Assembly: GCA_019635585.1 (NCBI GenBank)
Contig: JAHBZE010000001.1
Location: forward strand, 868,001-932,000
DNA from: Xanthobacteraceae bacterium
GTDB lineage: Bacteria; Pseudomonadota; Alphaproteobacteria; Rhizobiales; Xanthobacteraceae
Reading direction: 5' to 3'
DNA: 64,000 nucleotides
Shown here: positions 34,252 through 43,755 of the stretch, piece after piece
Layout: every line of letters begins with the position of its first letter
Position numbering within the stretch: the first letter of the stretch is position 1
Made by a program: the position numbers and the translations under genes
The notes under the pieces: generated by a model
What the model was told of the DNA's origin: nothing
The model's database searches: none
Seen by the model: the letters and a program-made list of their open reading frames with translations, nothing else

Positions 34252-34606
34252 TTCGATACAAACCCAGAAGTTCAGCTTGCCCCCAAGCTGAGCTTGTCAC
34301 TATCCGAACTGATTTTTGCCGGGAAGTAGCTAAGGCCTTGAAGATGCTGGATATGAAATCGTGTGGCAGAAATGTCGCAATGCGGCATGCAGGAACGCCC
34401 AAACCACGGGCATTTGCCTCCCCTGACCGCGCAAATGCAGCCGGAGCGTCCCGTTAACGTCTGTGGAGTCGAATTGCCGCACCGTCCGAATTCGCCGGAA
34501 AAGCTTCGCCGAATCAACTAATTCGGGCCTCGCGAATTGCCAAAAAGCGCCTTAGTCGGGCGCGAAAACCCGCGCCCTTCGGGGACGAAAAGGGTTCGAG
34601 GAAACA
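34252..34606. other. intergenic region upstream of the L,D-transpeptidase gene
   Basis: 355 bp between divergent genes. An 8-bp perfect hairpin TCAGCTTG/CAAGCTGA with a CCCC loop lies at 34272-34291, just ahead of the transpeptidase start and so in its leader. Nothing else recognised. Confidence 0.5.
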
Positions 34607-34801
34607 ATGTCTGCGGCAAATACCAACTCCAAGATCGAAGCGCGCGAATCGAGCCGGCCGGGCCTCGAGAGCCAGTACCGCAAGGTCGGCATCTCGGCCG
34701 TCGCTGCATCGATGCGCTACGCCGGCGAACAGAAGAACGATGCCTATGCGCCAAAGCAGCGTGTGGTCACGCTGCGCGATCTCGAGCTGCTCGCGATCTG
34801 A
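34607..34801 (+). CDS. small conserved-looking hypothetical protein
   Basis: 64 residues beginning MSAANTNSKIEARESS, with a good GAGGAAA ribosome site 6-7 bases before the ATG. Composition is hydrophilic, and GISAVAASMRYAGEQK is the only semi-hydrophobic stretch. No domain recognised. The clean ribosome site, compact start-stop frame and position 112 bp before corA on the same strand suggest a real gene. It may be co-transcribed with corA. Confidence 0.6.
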   Translation: MSAANTNSKIEARESSRPGLESQYRKVGISAVAASMRYAGEQKNDAYAPKQRVVTLRDLELLAI

Positions 34802-34831
34802 GACGCTTAGACTTTACGATACGATGACGCG

Positions 34832-34897
34832 CCATCGCGATGCGGCGATGGACGCTACCCGCGAGGCGCGGTAGTGGAGAGCACCTGACCGCTCTCC
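34832..34897 (+). promoter_or_regulatory. three tandem hairpins in the corA leader
   Basis: Hairpin 1 is CCATCGC/GCGATGG (34832-34838 with 34845-34851). Hairpin 2 is CTACC-c-GCG/CGC-GGTAG (34855-34863 with 34867-34874, one bulged C). Hairpin 3 is GGAGAGC/GCTCTCC (34876-34882 with 34891-34897). All stems are perfect apart from the bulge, are packed end to end, and finish 16 bp before the corA ATG. CorA imports Mg2+, and Mg2+-sensing leaders are known for transporter genes in other bacteria, so a regulatory leader is plausible. It matches no riboswitch class I recognise. Confidence 0.45.
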
Positions 34898-34913
34898 TTT
34901 CGCGGGGAATAGA

Positions 34914-35891
34914 ATGCTCTTCGCCCATGTCTTGCGTGGTTCGTCGCTCGAACGCATCGAGGTGAAGGAAGGGGAGCCCTGCCCGCCCGACGCAGTGTGG
35001 ATCGATCTGGTCGTGCCAACGCCCGGCGAAGACAAGATCGTCGAAGCAGCCGTCGGCGTCATGGTGCCGACGCGCGAGGAAATGGCCGAGATCGAAATCT
35101 CTAGCCGACTCTATATCGAGAACGGCGCGCGCTACATGACCGCGACGCTGCTCTTCAACACCGAAACCGACAAGCCCGGCACCACAGCGATCACCTTCAT
35201 CATCGCGGGTACGCGGCTCGTGACCGTGCGCTACGACCAGCCGAAGCCCTTCACCTATCTAGCGGGTAAACTCTCCAAGGCATGTTCGGTGAACACCACC
35301 GGGCCGACCATCATGGTCGAACTGCTCGACGCGATCATCGACCGGCTTGCGGACATCCTCGAGAAGCTCGCCGCCGAGGTCGACAAAGTCTCCAGCCGCG
35401 TGTTCGAACGCAACGCCGCACGCGACGATCCCAACCAGCGCTATCAGGCAGTCTTGCGCGCGATCGGCCGCAAGGGCGACCTGCTCTCCAAGTCGCGCGA
35501 GAGCCTCGTTTCGCTGAACCGCCTTGTGCTATTTTTCACGAATGAGGCAGAAGCGGTCGGCCTGCCGAAAGAACAGCGAACGCACCTGAAGAGCGTCGCG
35601 CGCGATATTTCTTCGCTTACCGATCATGCGCATTTTCTCGCGAACAAGATTACCTTCCTGCTCGATGCAACCCTCGGCATGGTGAGCCTGGAACAGAACA
35701 ACGTCATCAAACTGTTCTCGGTCATGGCAGTAACCTTGATGCCGCCGACGCTGATCGCGTCGATCTACGGCATGAACTTCAAGCACATGCCGGAACTCGA
35801 CTGGGTCTACGGCTATCCGCTCGCGGTGATCGCGATGGTGGTGGCCGCGATCGGCCCCTACTTCTTCTTCAAGTGGAAGCGCTGGCTCTAG
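34914..35891 (+). CDS. corA: magnesium/cobalt transporter CorA
   Basis: 325 residues. A long cytoplasmic N-terminal domain (about 1-260) is followed by two C-terminal transmembrane helices; the pore motif YGMNF sits at the end of the first, with MPELDWVYGYPL as the periplasmic loop, and a short basic tail FFKWKRWL ends the protein. CorA forms pentameric Mg2+ channels in the inner membrane. A GGGGAA ribosome site precedes the ATG. The 112-bp leader is highly structured. Confidence 0.95.
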   Translation: MLFAHVLRGSSLERIEVKEGEPCPPDAVWIDLVVPTPGEDKIVEAAVGVMVPTREEMAEIEISSRLYIENGARYMTATLLFNTETDKPGTTAITFIIAGTRLVTVRYDQPKPFTYLAGKLSKACSVNTTGPTIMVELLDAIIDRLADILEKLAAEVDKVSSRVFERNAARDDPNQRYQAVLRAIGRKGDLLSKSRESLVSLNRLVLFFTNEAEAVGLPKEQRTHLKSVARDISSLTDHAHFLANKITFLLDATLGMVSLEQNNVIKLFSVMAVTLMPPTLIASIYGMNFKHMPELDWVYGYPLAVIAMVVAAIGPYFFFKWKRWL

Positions 35892-35904
35892 AGTCGCGCG
35901 CCGC

Positions 35905-36513
35905 TCACGGATAAAGCCGCGTGCCTTTCCAGCCCGCGCCGGCGCGCGTGAAGCGCACGCGGTCGTGCATACGGTGCGGGCGATCCTGCCAGAACTCGAT
36001 CTCTATCGGCACGATGCGATAGCCGCCCCAATGCGTGGGACGCGGCACATCCTTGCCTTCGTACTTCTTTTGCAGCTCCGCGATCCGCGCCTCAAAAGCC
36101 GCGCGGCTGTCGAGCGGACGCGACTGGTCGCTTGCCGCGGCACCTATACGCGACTCGCGCGAACGGGATGCAAAATAAGCGTCGGCTTCGGCGGCGCTCA
36201 CGCGCTCGACCGCGCCGCGCACCCTCACCTGCCGCCGGATCGACTTCCAGTGCAGCACGAGTGCGGCCTTCGGGTTCGACGCAAGCTCCCCACCCTTGGC
36301 GCTCTGTTCGTTCGTATAGAAAACGAAGCCGCGTTCGTCGGCGGCTTTGAGCAACACCATTCGCACATCGGGCAGACCGGCCGCGTCCACGGTCGCGAGC
36401 GCCATGGCGTCGGGGTCGTTCGGCTCGGCGGCCCTGGCTTCCGCAAACCAGTCGGCGAAGAGTGCGAAAGGATCGGTGCTTTGGGTGAAGTCACCGGAAA
36501 TTAACCCTGTCAT
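35905..36513 (-). CDS. pdxH: pyridoxamine 5'-phosphate oxidase
   Basis: 202 residues from the ATG at 36513, which fits the usual PdxH length; an upstream start would add an unconserved tail. The split-barrel FMN domain has [20 protein letters not shown] and [13 protein letters not shown], then [19 protein letters not shown]. The dimerisation domain ends in DRVRFTRAG and WKGTRLYP, the conserved C-terminus. It oxidises pyridoxamine/pyridoxine phosphate to pyridoxal phosphate with FMN and oxygen. Confidence 0.95.
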   Translation of the reverse strand: MTGLISGDFTQSTDPFALFADWFAEARAAEPNDPDAMALATVDAAGLPDVRMVLLKAADERGFVFYTNEQSAKGGELASNPKAALVLHWKSIRRQVRVRGAVERVSAAEADAYFASRSRESRIGAAASDQSRPLDSRAAFEARIAELQKKYEGKDVPRPTHWGGYRIVPIEIEFWQDRPHRMHDRVRFTRAGAGWKGTRLYP

Positions 36514-36565
36514 GTGCTCAATCTCTTCTCGGGCCGTTTGTAACTGTTTCGGGTTGGAGTAGCGG

Positions 36566-37120
36566 GTGGGCAAGGCGCCGTCAGGGCAGGAGAAGTCCGG
36601 CATCGGCCGTCTTCCTTATCATGGAAAGACGGGTACCCGGCTGTCCGCAGCGTCGCTGTTCGCCGCGCCGATAGCCGTCGGCCTGATCGCCATGCTGCTC
36701 GGCGGCTGTTCGACGCAACTCTCCTCGCTCCTGCCCGGTGGTGTCAGCGATACCGGCCCGACGGTGATCCGCACCGCGTCGGACGAGAACACCGGCTCCA
36801 TCCCCCTGCACATGGCGAGCACCCGCGACAACCCGATGGGCATGTCCGCGATCGACTGGCCGCTCGCGCAGGCCGCGCTCAAGGAAGCGCTCGTACGCAC
36901 CGACGAAGGCCCGAGCGTGCCCTGGAGCAACCCTGCGAATGGCGCGCGCGGCACCGTCACGCCGATCGCGTCGGCCTTCACCAAGGACGGCGTCACCTGC
37001 CGCAACTTCATCGCAAGCCATGTCCAGAACGGCGTCGAGACCTGGTCCGAGGGTATCGCCTGCCGGGTGGACGCGCACGCCTGGGAAGTGAAGAGCGTAA
37101 AGCCGCTGAAGAAGTCCTGA
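36566..37120 (+). CDS. outer membrane surface antigen-like lipoprotein (RT0821/Lpp0805 family)
   Basis: Up to 184 residues from a GTG at 36566; the start is uncertain. A hydrophobic segment and lipobox AMLLGGCST indicate a lipoprotein. The C-terminal domain (about 95-180: [43 protein letters not shown]) matches the 17-kDa/RT0821 surface-antigen domain common in alphaproteobacteria. Role unknown. It is divergent from pdxH with about 50 bp between starts. Confidence 0.78.
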   Translation: MGKAPSGQEKSGIGRLPYHGKTGTRLSAASLFAAPIAVGLIAMLLGGCSTQLSSLLPGGVSDTGPTVIRTASDENTGSIPLHMASTRDNPMGMSAIDWPLAQAALKEALVRTDEGPSVPWSNPANGARGTVTPIASAFTKDGVTCRNFIASHVQNGVETWSEGIACRVDAHAWEVKSVKPLKKS

Positions 37121-37290
37121 GCTTCAACCGGCTCTTCCGCCAATCTTACACGGCCAAATACGGCCTCAGATCGCGGCTAGTTTCCTGCTACTCGCATATA
37201 CCGCCTATGGCGGAACGATGTTGCGCGCGGAACCTTCCATACCCAAATATGGTCTGGACTGCGTGAGCAGCCAGAAGGGAATTTCCAGCG

Positions 37291-38286
37291 TTGCGCGACC
37301 CCTATGAAGTCCTTGGGCTGGCCCGCAAGGCCAGCGCCGACGAAATCAAGAAGAGCTTCCGCAAGCTCGCCAAAAAGCATCACCCGGACGCCAACAAGGA
37401 CGATCCGAAGGCGGCCGCGCGCTTCAACGAGATCAACAACGCTTACGAGATTCTCGGCGACGAGAAGAAGCGCAAGGCGTTCGACGCCGGCGAGATCGAC
37501 GCCGAGGGCAAGCCCAAGGGCTTCAACTTCGATCCGCGCCAGCACGGCGGCTTCGGGCAAGGCGGTTTCGACCCGGGCAGCTTCCGGCAGGGTCCGGGCG
37601 GCGAGACAATTTTCGAAACCTTCTCTTATGGCCCGGGCGGCTTTCAACGCCGGGGGGCACGCGGCGGCGCGCGGCAGCAGCAGGGCGGCGGCTTCGACGA
37701 CATTTTGAGCGGGATTTTCGGCGGCGGTTTCGGCGGGCAAGGTCCGCGAGGAGCGACCGGCTACGAGGAATTCGAAGAGGCGCAAGCCAAGGGCGCGGAT
37801 GTTGCGCTTGCCGTCACCGTCTCGCTCGACGAAAGTGCTGCCGGAACGAAGAAACGCGTGACGTTGCCCTCCGGCAAGGAAGTGGAAGTTACGATCCCGG
37901 CTGGCGTAACCGAAGGCCAGCAGATTCGCTTGCGCGGTCAGGGCTTCGCGGGCCCGGCGCAGCCGGGCGACGCCATCGTCACCATCCATGTCGCGGTCCA
38001 CCCCGAACTGAAGGTCGAAGGGGCGAACCTGCGCGCGGAAGTTTCGCTGCCGCTCGAGGACGCGATCCTCGGCGGCTCGGTCCGGGTACCGACGCTGTCC
38101 GGCGCCGTCGACCTCAAAGTCCCGCCGCGCACCTCGGGCGGGCGCACCTTCCGCCTCAAGGGCAAGGGCCTGCCGCAAAAGGGCGGCCCTGCGGGGGATC
38201 TCCTCGTCTCCGTGAATATCGTGCTGCCCGACGGTATGGACGCGGAACTCGAGGCCTTCGCAAAGAAGCTGAAGGGCGGGTCCTGA
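37291..38286 (+). CDS. DnaJ C-terminal domain co-chaperone (CbpA-like)
   Basis: 331 residues. J domain at residues 1-65 with the essential HPD in [12 protein letters not shown]; a Gly/Phe-rich linker (about 85-160, e.g. [11 protein letters not shown]); then the substrate-binding C-terminal domain (about 165-320). The zinc-finger repeats of true DnaJ are absent, so this is a CbpA-type (class B) co-chaperone working with DnaK. The start is TTG at 37291, forced because the J domain begins at residue 3; AGAAGGGA lies upstream. A GC-rich hairpin without a T tract follows the stop (38289-38306). Confidence 0.92.
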   Translation: MRDPYEVLGLARKASADEIKKSFRKLAKKHHPDANKDDPKAAARFNEINNAYEILGDEKKRKAFDAGEIDAEGKPKGFNFDPRQHGGFGQGGFDPGSFRQGPGGETIFETFSYGPGGFQRRGARGGARQQQGGGFDDILSGIFGGGFGGQGPRGATGYEEFEEAQAKGADVALAVTVSLDESAAGTKKRVTLPSGKEVEVTIPAGVTEGQQIRLRGQGFAGPAQPGDAIVTIHVAVHPELKVEGANLRAEVSLPLEDAILGGSVRVPTLSGAVDLKVPPRTSGGRTFRLKGKGLPQKGGPAGDLLVSVNIVLPDGMDAELEAFAKKLKGGS

Positions 38287-38428
38287 ACCGCCCGGCTGCC
38301 CGGGCGAAAGCAGCGAAGGATTCCGTTACCTCACGTGAACAACCCGCGCCTTGAAGCCCGGCGCGGCCCCATGTCATACGAAAAGGGGCCCCTGTTACCG
38401 GGGGGTATAGCGTAGCCGGGGGCAAGGA

Positions 38429-39262
38429 ATGAGCGATACCAGCGGGCTGATGCGCGGGAAGCGCGGGCTCATCTTCGGCATCGCGAATAACCGCTCGCTC
38501 GCCTATGGCATCGCCAAAGCCTGCGCGGACGCCGGCGCCTCGCTCGCGCTGACCTATCAGGGCGATGCACTTAGAAAACGCGTCGAGCCGCTCGCCGAAG
38601 AACTCAAGGCCAAGGTCGTCGGCCATTGCGACGTTACCGAGCCCTCCACCATCGATGCGGTGTTTGCTGAAAGCGACAAGCAGCTCGGCGATCTCGATTT
38701 TGTGGTGCACGCGATCGCCTTCTCCGACAAGGCGCAGCTCGACGGCCGCTATGTCGACACCACGGCCGAGAACTTCAATTCGACGCTCGCGATCTCCTGC
38801 TACTCGCTGACCGCGATCGCGCAGCGTGCCGAGAAGCGCATGCCACGCGGCGGCGCGATCACGACACTGACCTATTACGGCGCCGAGAAGTGGATGCCGC
38901 ACTACAACGTCATGGGCGTTGCGAAAGCCGCGCTTGAATGCAGCGTGCGTTATCTCGCAGCCGACCTCGGCCCGAAGAACATCCGCGTGAACGCAATCTC
39001 GGCTGGGCCGATCAAGACGCTCGCCGCATCCGGCATCGGCGACTTCCGCTACATTCTGAAGTGGAACGAGTACAACACGCCGCTCCGCCGCAATGTGACG
39101 AACGAGGAAGTCGGCGCGAGCGCGCTCTATCTGATGTCCGATCTCGGCAAGGGCGTCACCGGCGAAGTGCTGCACGTAGACGCCGGCTATCACGTCGTCG
39201 GCATCAAGAATCCGGAAGCGCCCGACATGACGCTGCATACCAAGAACGGCAACGGCGAATGA
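38429..39262 (+). CDS. fabI: enoyl-[acyl-carrier-protein] reductase (NADH)
   Basis: 277 residues of the FabI branch of the SDR superfamily: GIANNRSLAYGIAKA cofactor segment near residue 17, the catalytic YNVMGVAKAAL (Tyr-x6-Lys), and NAISAGPIKTLAASGI. It reduces the trans-2 double bond in each cycle of fatty-acid elongation, in the cytosol; it is the target of triclosan-type inhibitors. The stop overlaps the start of the FAD monooxygenase gene as ATGA. Confidence 0.95.
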   Translation: MSDTSGLMRGKRGLIFGIANNRSLAYGIAKACADAGASLALTYQGDALRKRVEPLAEELKAKVVGHCDVTEPSTIDAVFAESDKQLGDLDFVVHAIAFSDKAQLDGRYVDTTAENFNSTLAISCYSLTAIAQRAEKRMPRGGAITTLTYYGAEKWMPHYNVMGVAKAALECSVRYLAADLGPKNIRVNAISAGPIKTLAASGIGDFRYILKWNEYNTPLRRNVTNEEVGASALYLMSDLGKGVTGEVLHVDAGYHVVGIKNPEAPDMTLHTKNGNGE

Positions 39263-40536
39263 CTGTCCTGATCGCCGGCGGCGGCATCGGCGGGCTCACG
39301 CTCGCGTTAAGCCTGCACCAGATCGGCGTCAAATGCCGCGTGTTCGAGAGCGTGCCGGAAATCAAGCCGCTCGGCGTCGGCATCAACGTACTGCCGCACG
39401 CCTGCCGCGAACTGATCGAACTCGGGCTGCATGACGAACTCGACCGCACCGGCGTGCGCACGTCCGAACTCGCCTACTACTCCAAGCACGGCAAACAGAT
39501 CTGGTCGGAGCCGCGCGGATTGGATGCGGGCTACAAGTGGCCGCAATTTTCGATTCATCGAGGCGAACTGCAATCGATCCTACTGCGCGCTGCGATCGAA
39601 CGCATCGGCAAGGAGAACGTGCTCACTGGCCATCACGTTTCGCGCTGGGAGGAAACGGCGAGCGGCGTCCGCGTTTACTTCACGGATCGCGACGGCAAGG
39701 ACAGCGGCAGCGAAGAAGGTTCGCTGCTCATCGCCTGCGACGGTATCCATTCCACGATCCGCGCGAAACTCTATCCGCAGGAAGGCGCGCCACTCTGGGC
39801 GCGCCGCATCCTCTGGCGCGGCGTGACCAAGGCGAAGCCGTTTCTCTCCGGCCGCTCGATGATCATGGCGGGCTACCAGCAGGTAAAGTTCGTCGCCTAT
39901 CCGATTTCGCGTCAGGACTCCGAGCGCGGCGAGCCGCTGATTAACTGGATCGCGGAGCGCGAATTCGCCGAAGACTACGAGTGGCGGCGCGAGGACTACA
40001 ATCGCGCGGCGAAGCTCGAGGAATTCGCGCCGTGGTTCGAGGAATGGAATTTCGGCTGGCTCGACGTGCCGGGGCTGATCCGCGACGCGGAATATTGTTT
40101 CGAATATCCGCTGGTCGACCGCGATCCGCTCGAGCGCTGGACCTTCGGCCGGGTGACGCTCATGGGCGACGCCGCGCATCCGATGTATCCGATCGGCTCG
40201 AACGGCTCCTCGCAGGCGATCCTCGACGCACGCGTGCTTGCACGCGAGATTCAGGACAAGGGCGAGACGAGCGCCGCGCTTGTCGCTTACGAGGCCGAGC
40301 GGCGTCCCGCCACCACACAGCTTGTCATGCTCAACCGCGGCAACGGTCCAGAACAGGTCATGCAGATGGTCGAGGAGCGTGCGCCCAACGGCTTCAAGGT
40401 CGTGACCGACGTGCTGACCCAGCAAGAACTCGAAGGCATCGCGAACAACTACAAGCGCGTCGCGGGCTTCCAGGTCGAGGCGCTGAATGCGAAGCCGGCA
40501 ATCGTGCAGCCGCGCGTTGCCGTAGCGGCGAAGTAG
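39259..40536 (+). CDS. FAD-dependent monooxygenase-type oxidoreductase
   Basis: 425 residues from the ATG at 39259, overlapping the fabI stop. Group A flavin monooxygenase layout: N-terminal VLIAGGGIGGLTLALSL, the LIACDGIHSTIRAKL (DG) motif, and GRVTLMGDAAHPMYPIGSNG for the flavin pyrophosphate. It resembles salicylate/6-hydroxynicotinate hydroxylase-like proteins. The substrate is unknown. The tight coupling to fabI is unexplained and may reflect shared transcription only. Confidence 0.9.
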   Translation: MTVLIAGGGIGGLTLALSLHQIGVKCRVFESVPEIKPLGVGINVLPHACRELIELGLHDELDRTGVRTSELAYYSKHGKQIWSEPRGLDAGYKWPQFSIHRGELQSILLRAAIERIGKENVLTGHHVSRWEETASGVRVYFTDRDGKDSGSEEGSLLIACDGIHSTIRAKLYPQEGAPLWARRILWRGVTKAKPFLSGRSMIMAGYQQVKFVAYPISRQDSERGEPLINWIAEREFAEDYEWRREDYNRAAKLEEFAPWFEEWNFGWLDVPGLIRDAEYCFEYPLVDRDPLERWTFGRVTLMGDAAHPMYPIGSNGSSQAILDARVLAREIQDKGETSAALVAYEAERRPATTQLVMLNRGNGPEQVMQMVEERAPNGFKVVTDVLTQQELEGIANNYKRVAGFQVEALNAKPAIVQPRVAVAAK

Positions 40537-40588
40537 TTAACGCCACACCCGTTTGACCCCGTCGCGGGGCGCTCCTACAAGCACCCGC

Positions 40589-41704
40589 ATGTCGCACAAC
40601 ACCTTCGGCCACCTCTTCCGCGTCACCACCTTCGGCGAAAGCCACGGGGTTGCGATCGGCTGCGTGGTCGACGGCTGCCCGCCGCGCATTCCGCTCAAAG
40701 CCGAGGACATCCAGCTCGACCTCGACCGGCGCAAGCCGGGCCAGTCGCGCTTCGTCACGCAACGGCGCGAACCGGATGAGGTGAAGATTCTTTCCGGCAC
40801 CTATGTCAACGAAGAAGGCATGGAACTGACGACCGGCACGCCGATTGCGCTCATGATCGATAACGTCGACGCGCGCTCGAAGGACTATTCCGAGATCGCG
40901 GACAAATATCGTCCCGGCCACGCCGACTACACCTACGATATGAAATACGGCATCCGCGATCCGCGCGGGAGCGGGCGCGCCTCCGCACGCGAAACCGCGT
41001 CGCGTGTGGCTGCGGGTGCTGTCGCGCGCAAGGTCATTCCCGACGTGAAGATTCGCGCGGCGCTGGTGCAGATGGGCGAGATCGAGGTCGACCGCGCGAA
41101 CTGGGACTGGAATGAGATCGCGAACAATCCGTTCTTCTGCCCGGACGCGAAAGCCGCGAAGAAGATGGAGGAATATCTCGACGGCATCCGCAAGAACGGC
41201 TCCTCCATCGGCGCGGTCATCGAAGTCATCGCGGAAAACGTGCCGGCCGGTCTCGGCGCGCCGATCTACGGCAAGCTCGATGCCGAACTTGCCTCCGCAA
41301 TGATGAGCATCAATGCGGTGAAAGGCGTCGAAATCGGCGCGGGGTTCGCAAGCGCCAAATTTACCGGCGAGCAGAACGCGGACGAAATGCGCGCGGGCAA
41401 CAACGGCCCGATCTTTCTTTCTAATCATGCGGGCGGCGTGCTCGGCGGCATTTCTACCGGCGCGCCGGTCGTCGCACGCTTCGCGGTGAAGCCGACCTCA
41501 TCCATTCTGACCTCGCGCGATACGGTCGACCGCTACGGCGCGGAAACCGAAGTCTCGACCAAAGGCCGCCACGATCCTTGCGTCGGCATCCGCGCGGTGC
41601 CGATCGGCGAAGCCATGATGGCGATCGTGCTCGCGGATCAATTCCTGCGCCATCGCGGACAGGTGGGCATGACCTCCGACTGGCCGTTCCCGAAGAAGAA
41701 GTAA
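40589..41704 (+). CDS. aroC: chorismate synthase
   Basis: 371 residues from the ATG at 40589. Chorismate synthase signatures: [17 protein letters not shown] near the N-terminus, [20 protein letters not shown] in the middle, and [20 protein letters not shown] and [14 protein letters not shown] near the C-terminus. It converts EPSP to chorismate using reduced FMN, the last shared step of aromatic amino-acid synthesis. The ribB-type gene starts 4 bp after its stop. Confidence 0.96.
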   Translation: MSHNTFGHLFRVTTFGESHGVAIGCVVDGCPPRIPLKAEDIQLDLDRRKPGQSRFVTQRREPDEVKILSGTYVNEEGMELTTGTPIALMIDNVDARSKDYSEIADKYRPGHADYTYDMKYGIRDPRGSGRASARETASRVAAGAVARKVIPDVKIRAALVQMGEIEVDRANWDWNEIANNPFFCPDAKAAKKMEEYLDGIRKNGSSIGAVIEVIAENVPAGLGAPIYGKLDAELASAMMSINAVKGVEIGAGFASAKFTGEQNADEMRAGNNGPIFLSNHAGGVLGGISTGAPVVARFAVKPTSSILTSRDTVDRYGAETEVSTKGRHDPCVGIRAVPIGEAMMAIVLADQFLRHRGQVGMTSDWPFPKKK

Positions 41705-41708
41705 TGCC

Positions 41709-42800
41709 ATGAACGCCGCCGAACAAAGCCGCGTCGAAAAGGCGATTGCCGCGTTCGCGCGCGGCGAGATCGTGGTCGTCACCGACGACGACGACCGCGA
41801 GAACGAGGGCGACCTTTTCGTCGCCGCCTCGCTTTGCACGCCGGAGAAGATGGCGTTCATCGTGCGGCATACGTCCGGCATCGTCTGCGCGCCGCTGACG
41901 ACCGTGGAAGCACAGCGGCTCAATCTCGCGCCGATGGTCGCGAACAACGACGCGCCGCATACCACAGCCTTCACGGTTTCGGTCGATGCAAAGCACGGGA
42001 CCACCACCGGCATTTCGGCGGAGGAACGCACAACTACGGTGCGGGCGCTCGCGAACGGCAACATGGGCGCTAACGACTTCGTGCGTCCCGGCCACATCTT
42101 CCCGCTGATCGCGCGCGAAGGCGGTGTCTTGATGCGCACCGGCCACACCGAAGCTTGTGTCGATCTCTGCAAGCTCGCGGGATTGCCCAACGTCGGCGTG
42201 ATCTCCGAACTCGTGAACGACGACGGCACGGTGATGCGAGGGGCGCAGGTTTCGGCCTTCGCCGAAAAGCACAAGCTTGCGCATGTTTCGGTTGCCGATC
42301 TCATCGCCTATCGCCAGACGCGCGAGAAGCTCGTTACCCGCGTTTCCGAGTTTCCGGTGCAGAGCGAGATCGGCAATCTCACCGGCTACGCCTTTACGAC
42401 GCCGTTCGACGAGACGCATCACATTGCCTTCGTCTACGGCAAGATCGGCGACGGAGAAAATATCGTTGCCCGGCTCCACCGCGCGGACGTAATCGGCGAC
42501 GTGATCGGCGGCGGCGGCGTGATCCACAAGGCACTCGCGCGTTTCAAGGCCGAGGGGCGCGGCGTGCTGATTTATCTCCGCGACGGCACGGCGGGCGTTC
42601 CGGTCGTCAAACCCGGTGCGCAGCACGACTCGACCGAAGCCCAGCGTGCGGAACAATGGCGCGAGATCGGCGTCGGCGCGCAGATCCTCCGCGATCTCGG
42701 GATTTCCTCTATCCGGTTGCTCGCCTCGCGCACGCGAAATTACGTCGGCCTTTCCGGCTTCGGCATCGAGATCGTGGCGACCGAATCTCTGGACGGCTAG
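41709..42800 (+). CDS. ribB: 3,4-dihydroxy-2-butanone 4-phosphate synthase with degenerate GTP cyclohydrolase II domain
   Basis: 363 residues. Residues 1-205 are a full RibB domain with the acidic DDDDRENEGDLF motif and GHTEACVDLCKLAG, making the four-carbon precursor of riboflavin from ribulose 5-phosphate. Residues 210-363 have the GTP cyclohydrolase II fold outline but lack its zinc cysteines (no SLRCDCG) and the QEGRGIG motif (here EGRGVLIYLRDG). It should not make the pyrimidine precursor; such RibB hybrids are known in proteobacteria, and a separate RibA is expected elsewhere. Confidence 0.92.
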   Translation: MNAAEQSRVEKAIAAFARGEIVVVTDDDDRENEGDLFVAASLCTPEKMAFIVRHTSGIVCAPLTTVEAQRLNLAPMVANNDAPHTTAFTVSVDAKHGTTTGISAEERTTTVRALANGNMGANDFVRPGHIFPLIAREGGVLMRTGHTEACVDLCKLAGLPNVGVISELVNDDGTVMRGAQVSAFAEKHKLAHVSVADLIAYRQTREKLVTRVSEFPVQSEIGNLTGYAFTTPFDETHHIAFVYGKIGDGENIVARLHRADVIGDVIGGGGVIHKALARFKAEGRGVLIYLRDGTAGVPVVKPGAQHDSTEAQRAEQWREIGVGAQILRDLGISSIRLLASRTRNYVGLSGFGIEIVATESLDG

Positions 42801-42875
42801 CCAGTGTCCTTTCAAATCCGAAGTTCTCTACGAACTCGCTGAAATCTGTGGCGAACTTCGGATTTAGGACACTGG
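42801..42875. repeat. 75-bp palindromic repeat with 9+13 bp inverted arms (MITE-like)
   Basis: Outer arms CCAGTGTCC (42801-42809) and GGACACTGG (42867-42875), and inner arms AAATCCGAAGTTC (42814-42826) and GAACTTCGGATTT (42853-42865), are perfect complements, separated by 4 and 1 bases on the two sides and a 26-base loop. It abuts the last base of the ribB-type stop codon (TAG at 42798-42800). The size and terminal symmetry suggest a small non-autonomous mobile or REP-type element that may also act as a terminator hairpin. No second copy was seen in the window. Confidence 0.75.
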
Positions 42876-42957
42876 ATCCCCCTCGCGCTCTCTCGCCTAA
42901 GCGCCCGTTTCGTGCCACCTTTTGCATGGCTAATCCTTCCGGCGGAGGATTGTGGCG

Positions 42958-43755
42958 ATGCGTGCCTTCAGCCTTTTTCTTGCTGCGTCACTGGCGCTGT
43001 TCGCGCCGCTCTCGCGCGCGGATGCGCAGACCGCGGTCGATCTCGAACTCGTGCTCGCCGTCGATATTTCCTACTCGATGGACTACGACGAACTCGCGCT
43101 GCAACGCGACGGATATGTGCAGGCAATCACGTCCAAGGATTTCGTCGATGCGCTGCGCGGCGGCGCGCACGGCAAGATCGCGGTCATCTATATCGAGTGG
43201 GCCGGTTCGCACGAGCAGACCATCGTGGTGCCGTGGACGCTGATCGACGGACAGGCGGCTGCCGAAGCCTTCGCGGCGAAGCTCGCGGCGGCGCCAGTGC
43301 GGCGCACGTATCGGACTTCGATTTCCAGCGGGCTGATATTTTCCGCGGCGCAGTTCGGCACCGGCTTCAAGGGCGTGCGCCGCGTGATCGACGTTTCCGG
43401 CGACGGCACCAACAATCAAGGTCCGCTGATCGAACCGACGCGCGACGATATCATCGCGAAAGGCATCGTGATCAATGGCCTGCCGCTGCAGCTAAAATCG
43501 CCGGTCGGCTCGATGCTCGATATTCCGAACCTGCACGAATATTACGAGGACTGCGTCGTCGGCGGGCCGGGCTCATTCGTGATCCCGGTGCGCGACAAGG
43601 CGCAGTTCGTGAACGCGATCCGGCAGAAGCTCGTACTCGAGGTTTCCGGCATCACGCCGCAGAAGATTGCACCGGCGGCGATTCCGGCGGTGAAGCCGCC
43701 GCGCGTTTCCTGCACCATCGGCGAGCAGATGTGGCTGCAAAGGTGGGGGAACTAG
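42958..43755 (+). CDS. DUF1194 (von Willebrand A-like) secreted protein
   Basis: 265 residues from the ATG at 42958, 9 bases after GGAGG; a GTG at 42952 is too close to the ribosome site. Signal peptide FSLFLAASLALFAPLSRADA. The DUF1194 domain begins LELVLAVDISYSMDYDE, a MIDAS-like DxSxS metal motif, and contains VIDVSGDGTNNQG. Conserved in alphaproteobacteria, probably periplasmic, function unknown. Its stop shares CTAG with the convergent methyltransferase gene. Confidence 0.9.
   Translation: MRAFSLFLAASLALFAPLSRADAQTAVDLELVLAVDISYSMDYDELALQRDGYVQAITSKDFVDALRGGAHGKIAVIYIEWAGSHEQTIVVPWTLIDGQAAAEAFAAKLAAAPVRRTYRTSISSGLIFSAAQFGTGFKGVRRVIDVSGDGTNNQGPLIEPTRDDIIAKGIVINGLPLQLKSPVGSMLDIPNLHEYYEDCVVGGPGSFVIPVRDKAQFVNAIRQKLVLEVSGITPQKIAPAAIPAVKPPRVSCTIGEQMWLQRWGN

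Noticed and set aside
38156-39238. 360-codon minus-strand frame opposite fabI
   Set aside because: fabI is unambiguous on the plus strand; the antisense frame is a by-product of codon bias.
41454-42815. 453-codon minus-strand frame opposite the ribB-type gene
   Set aside because: No recognisable domain; the RibB domain on the other strand is certain.
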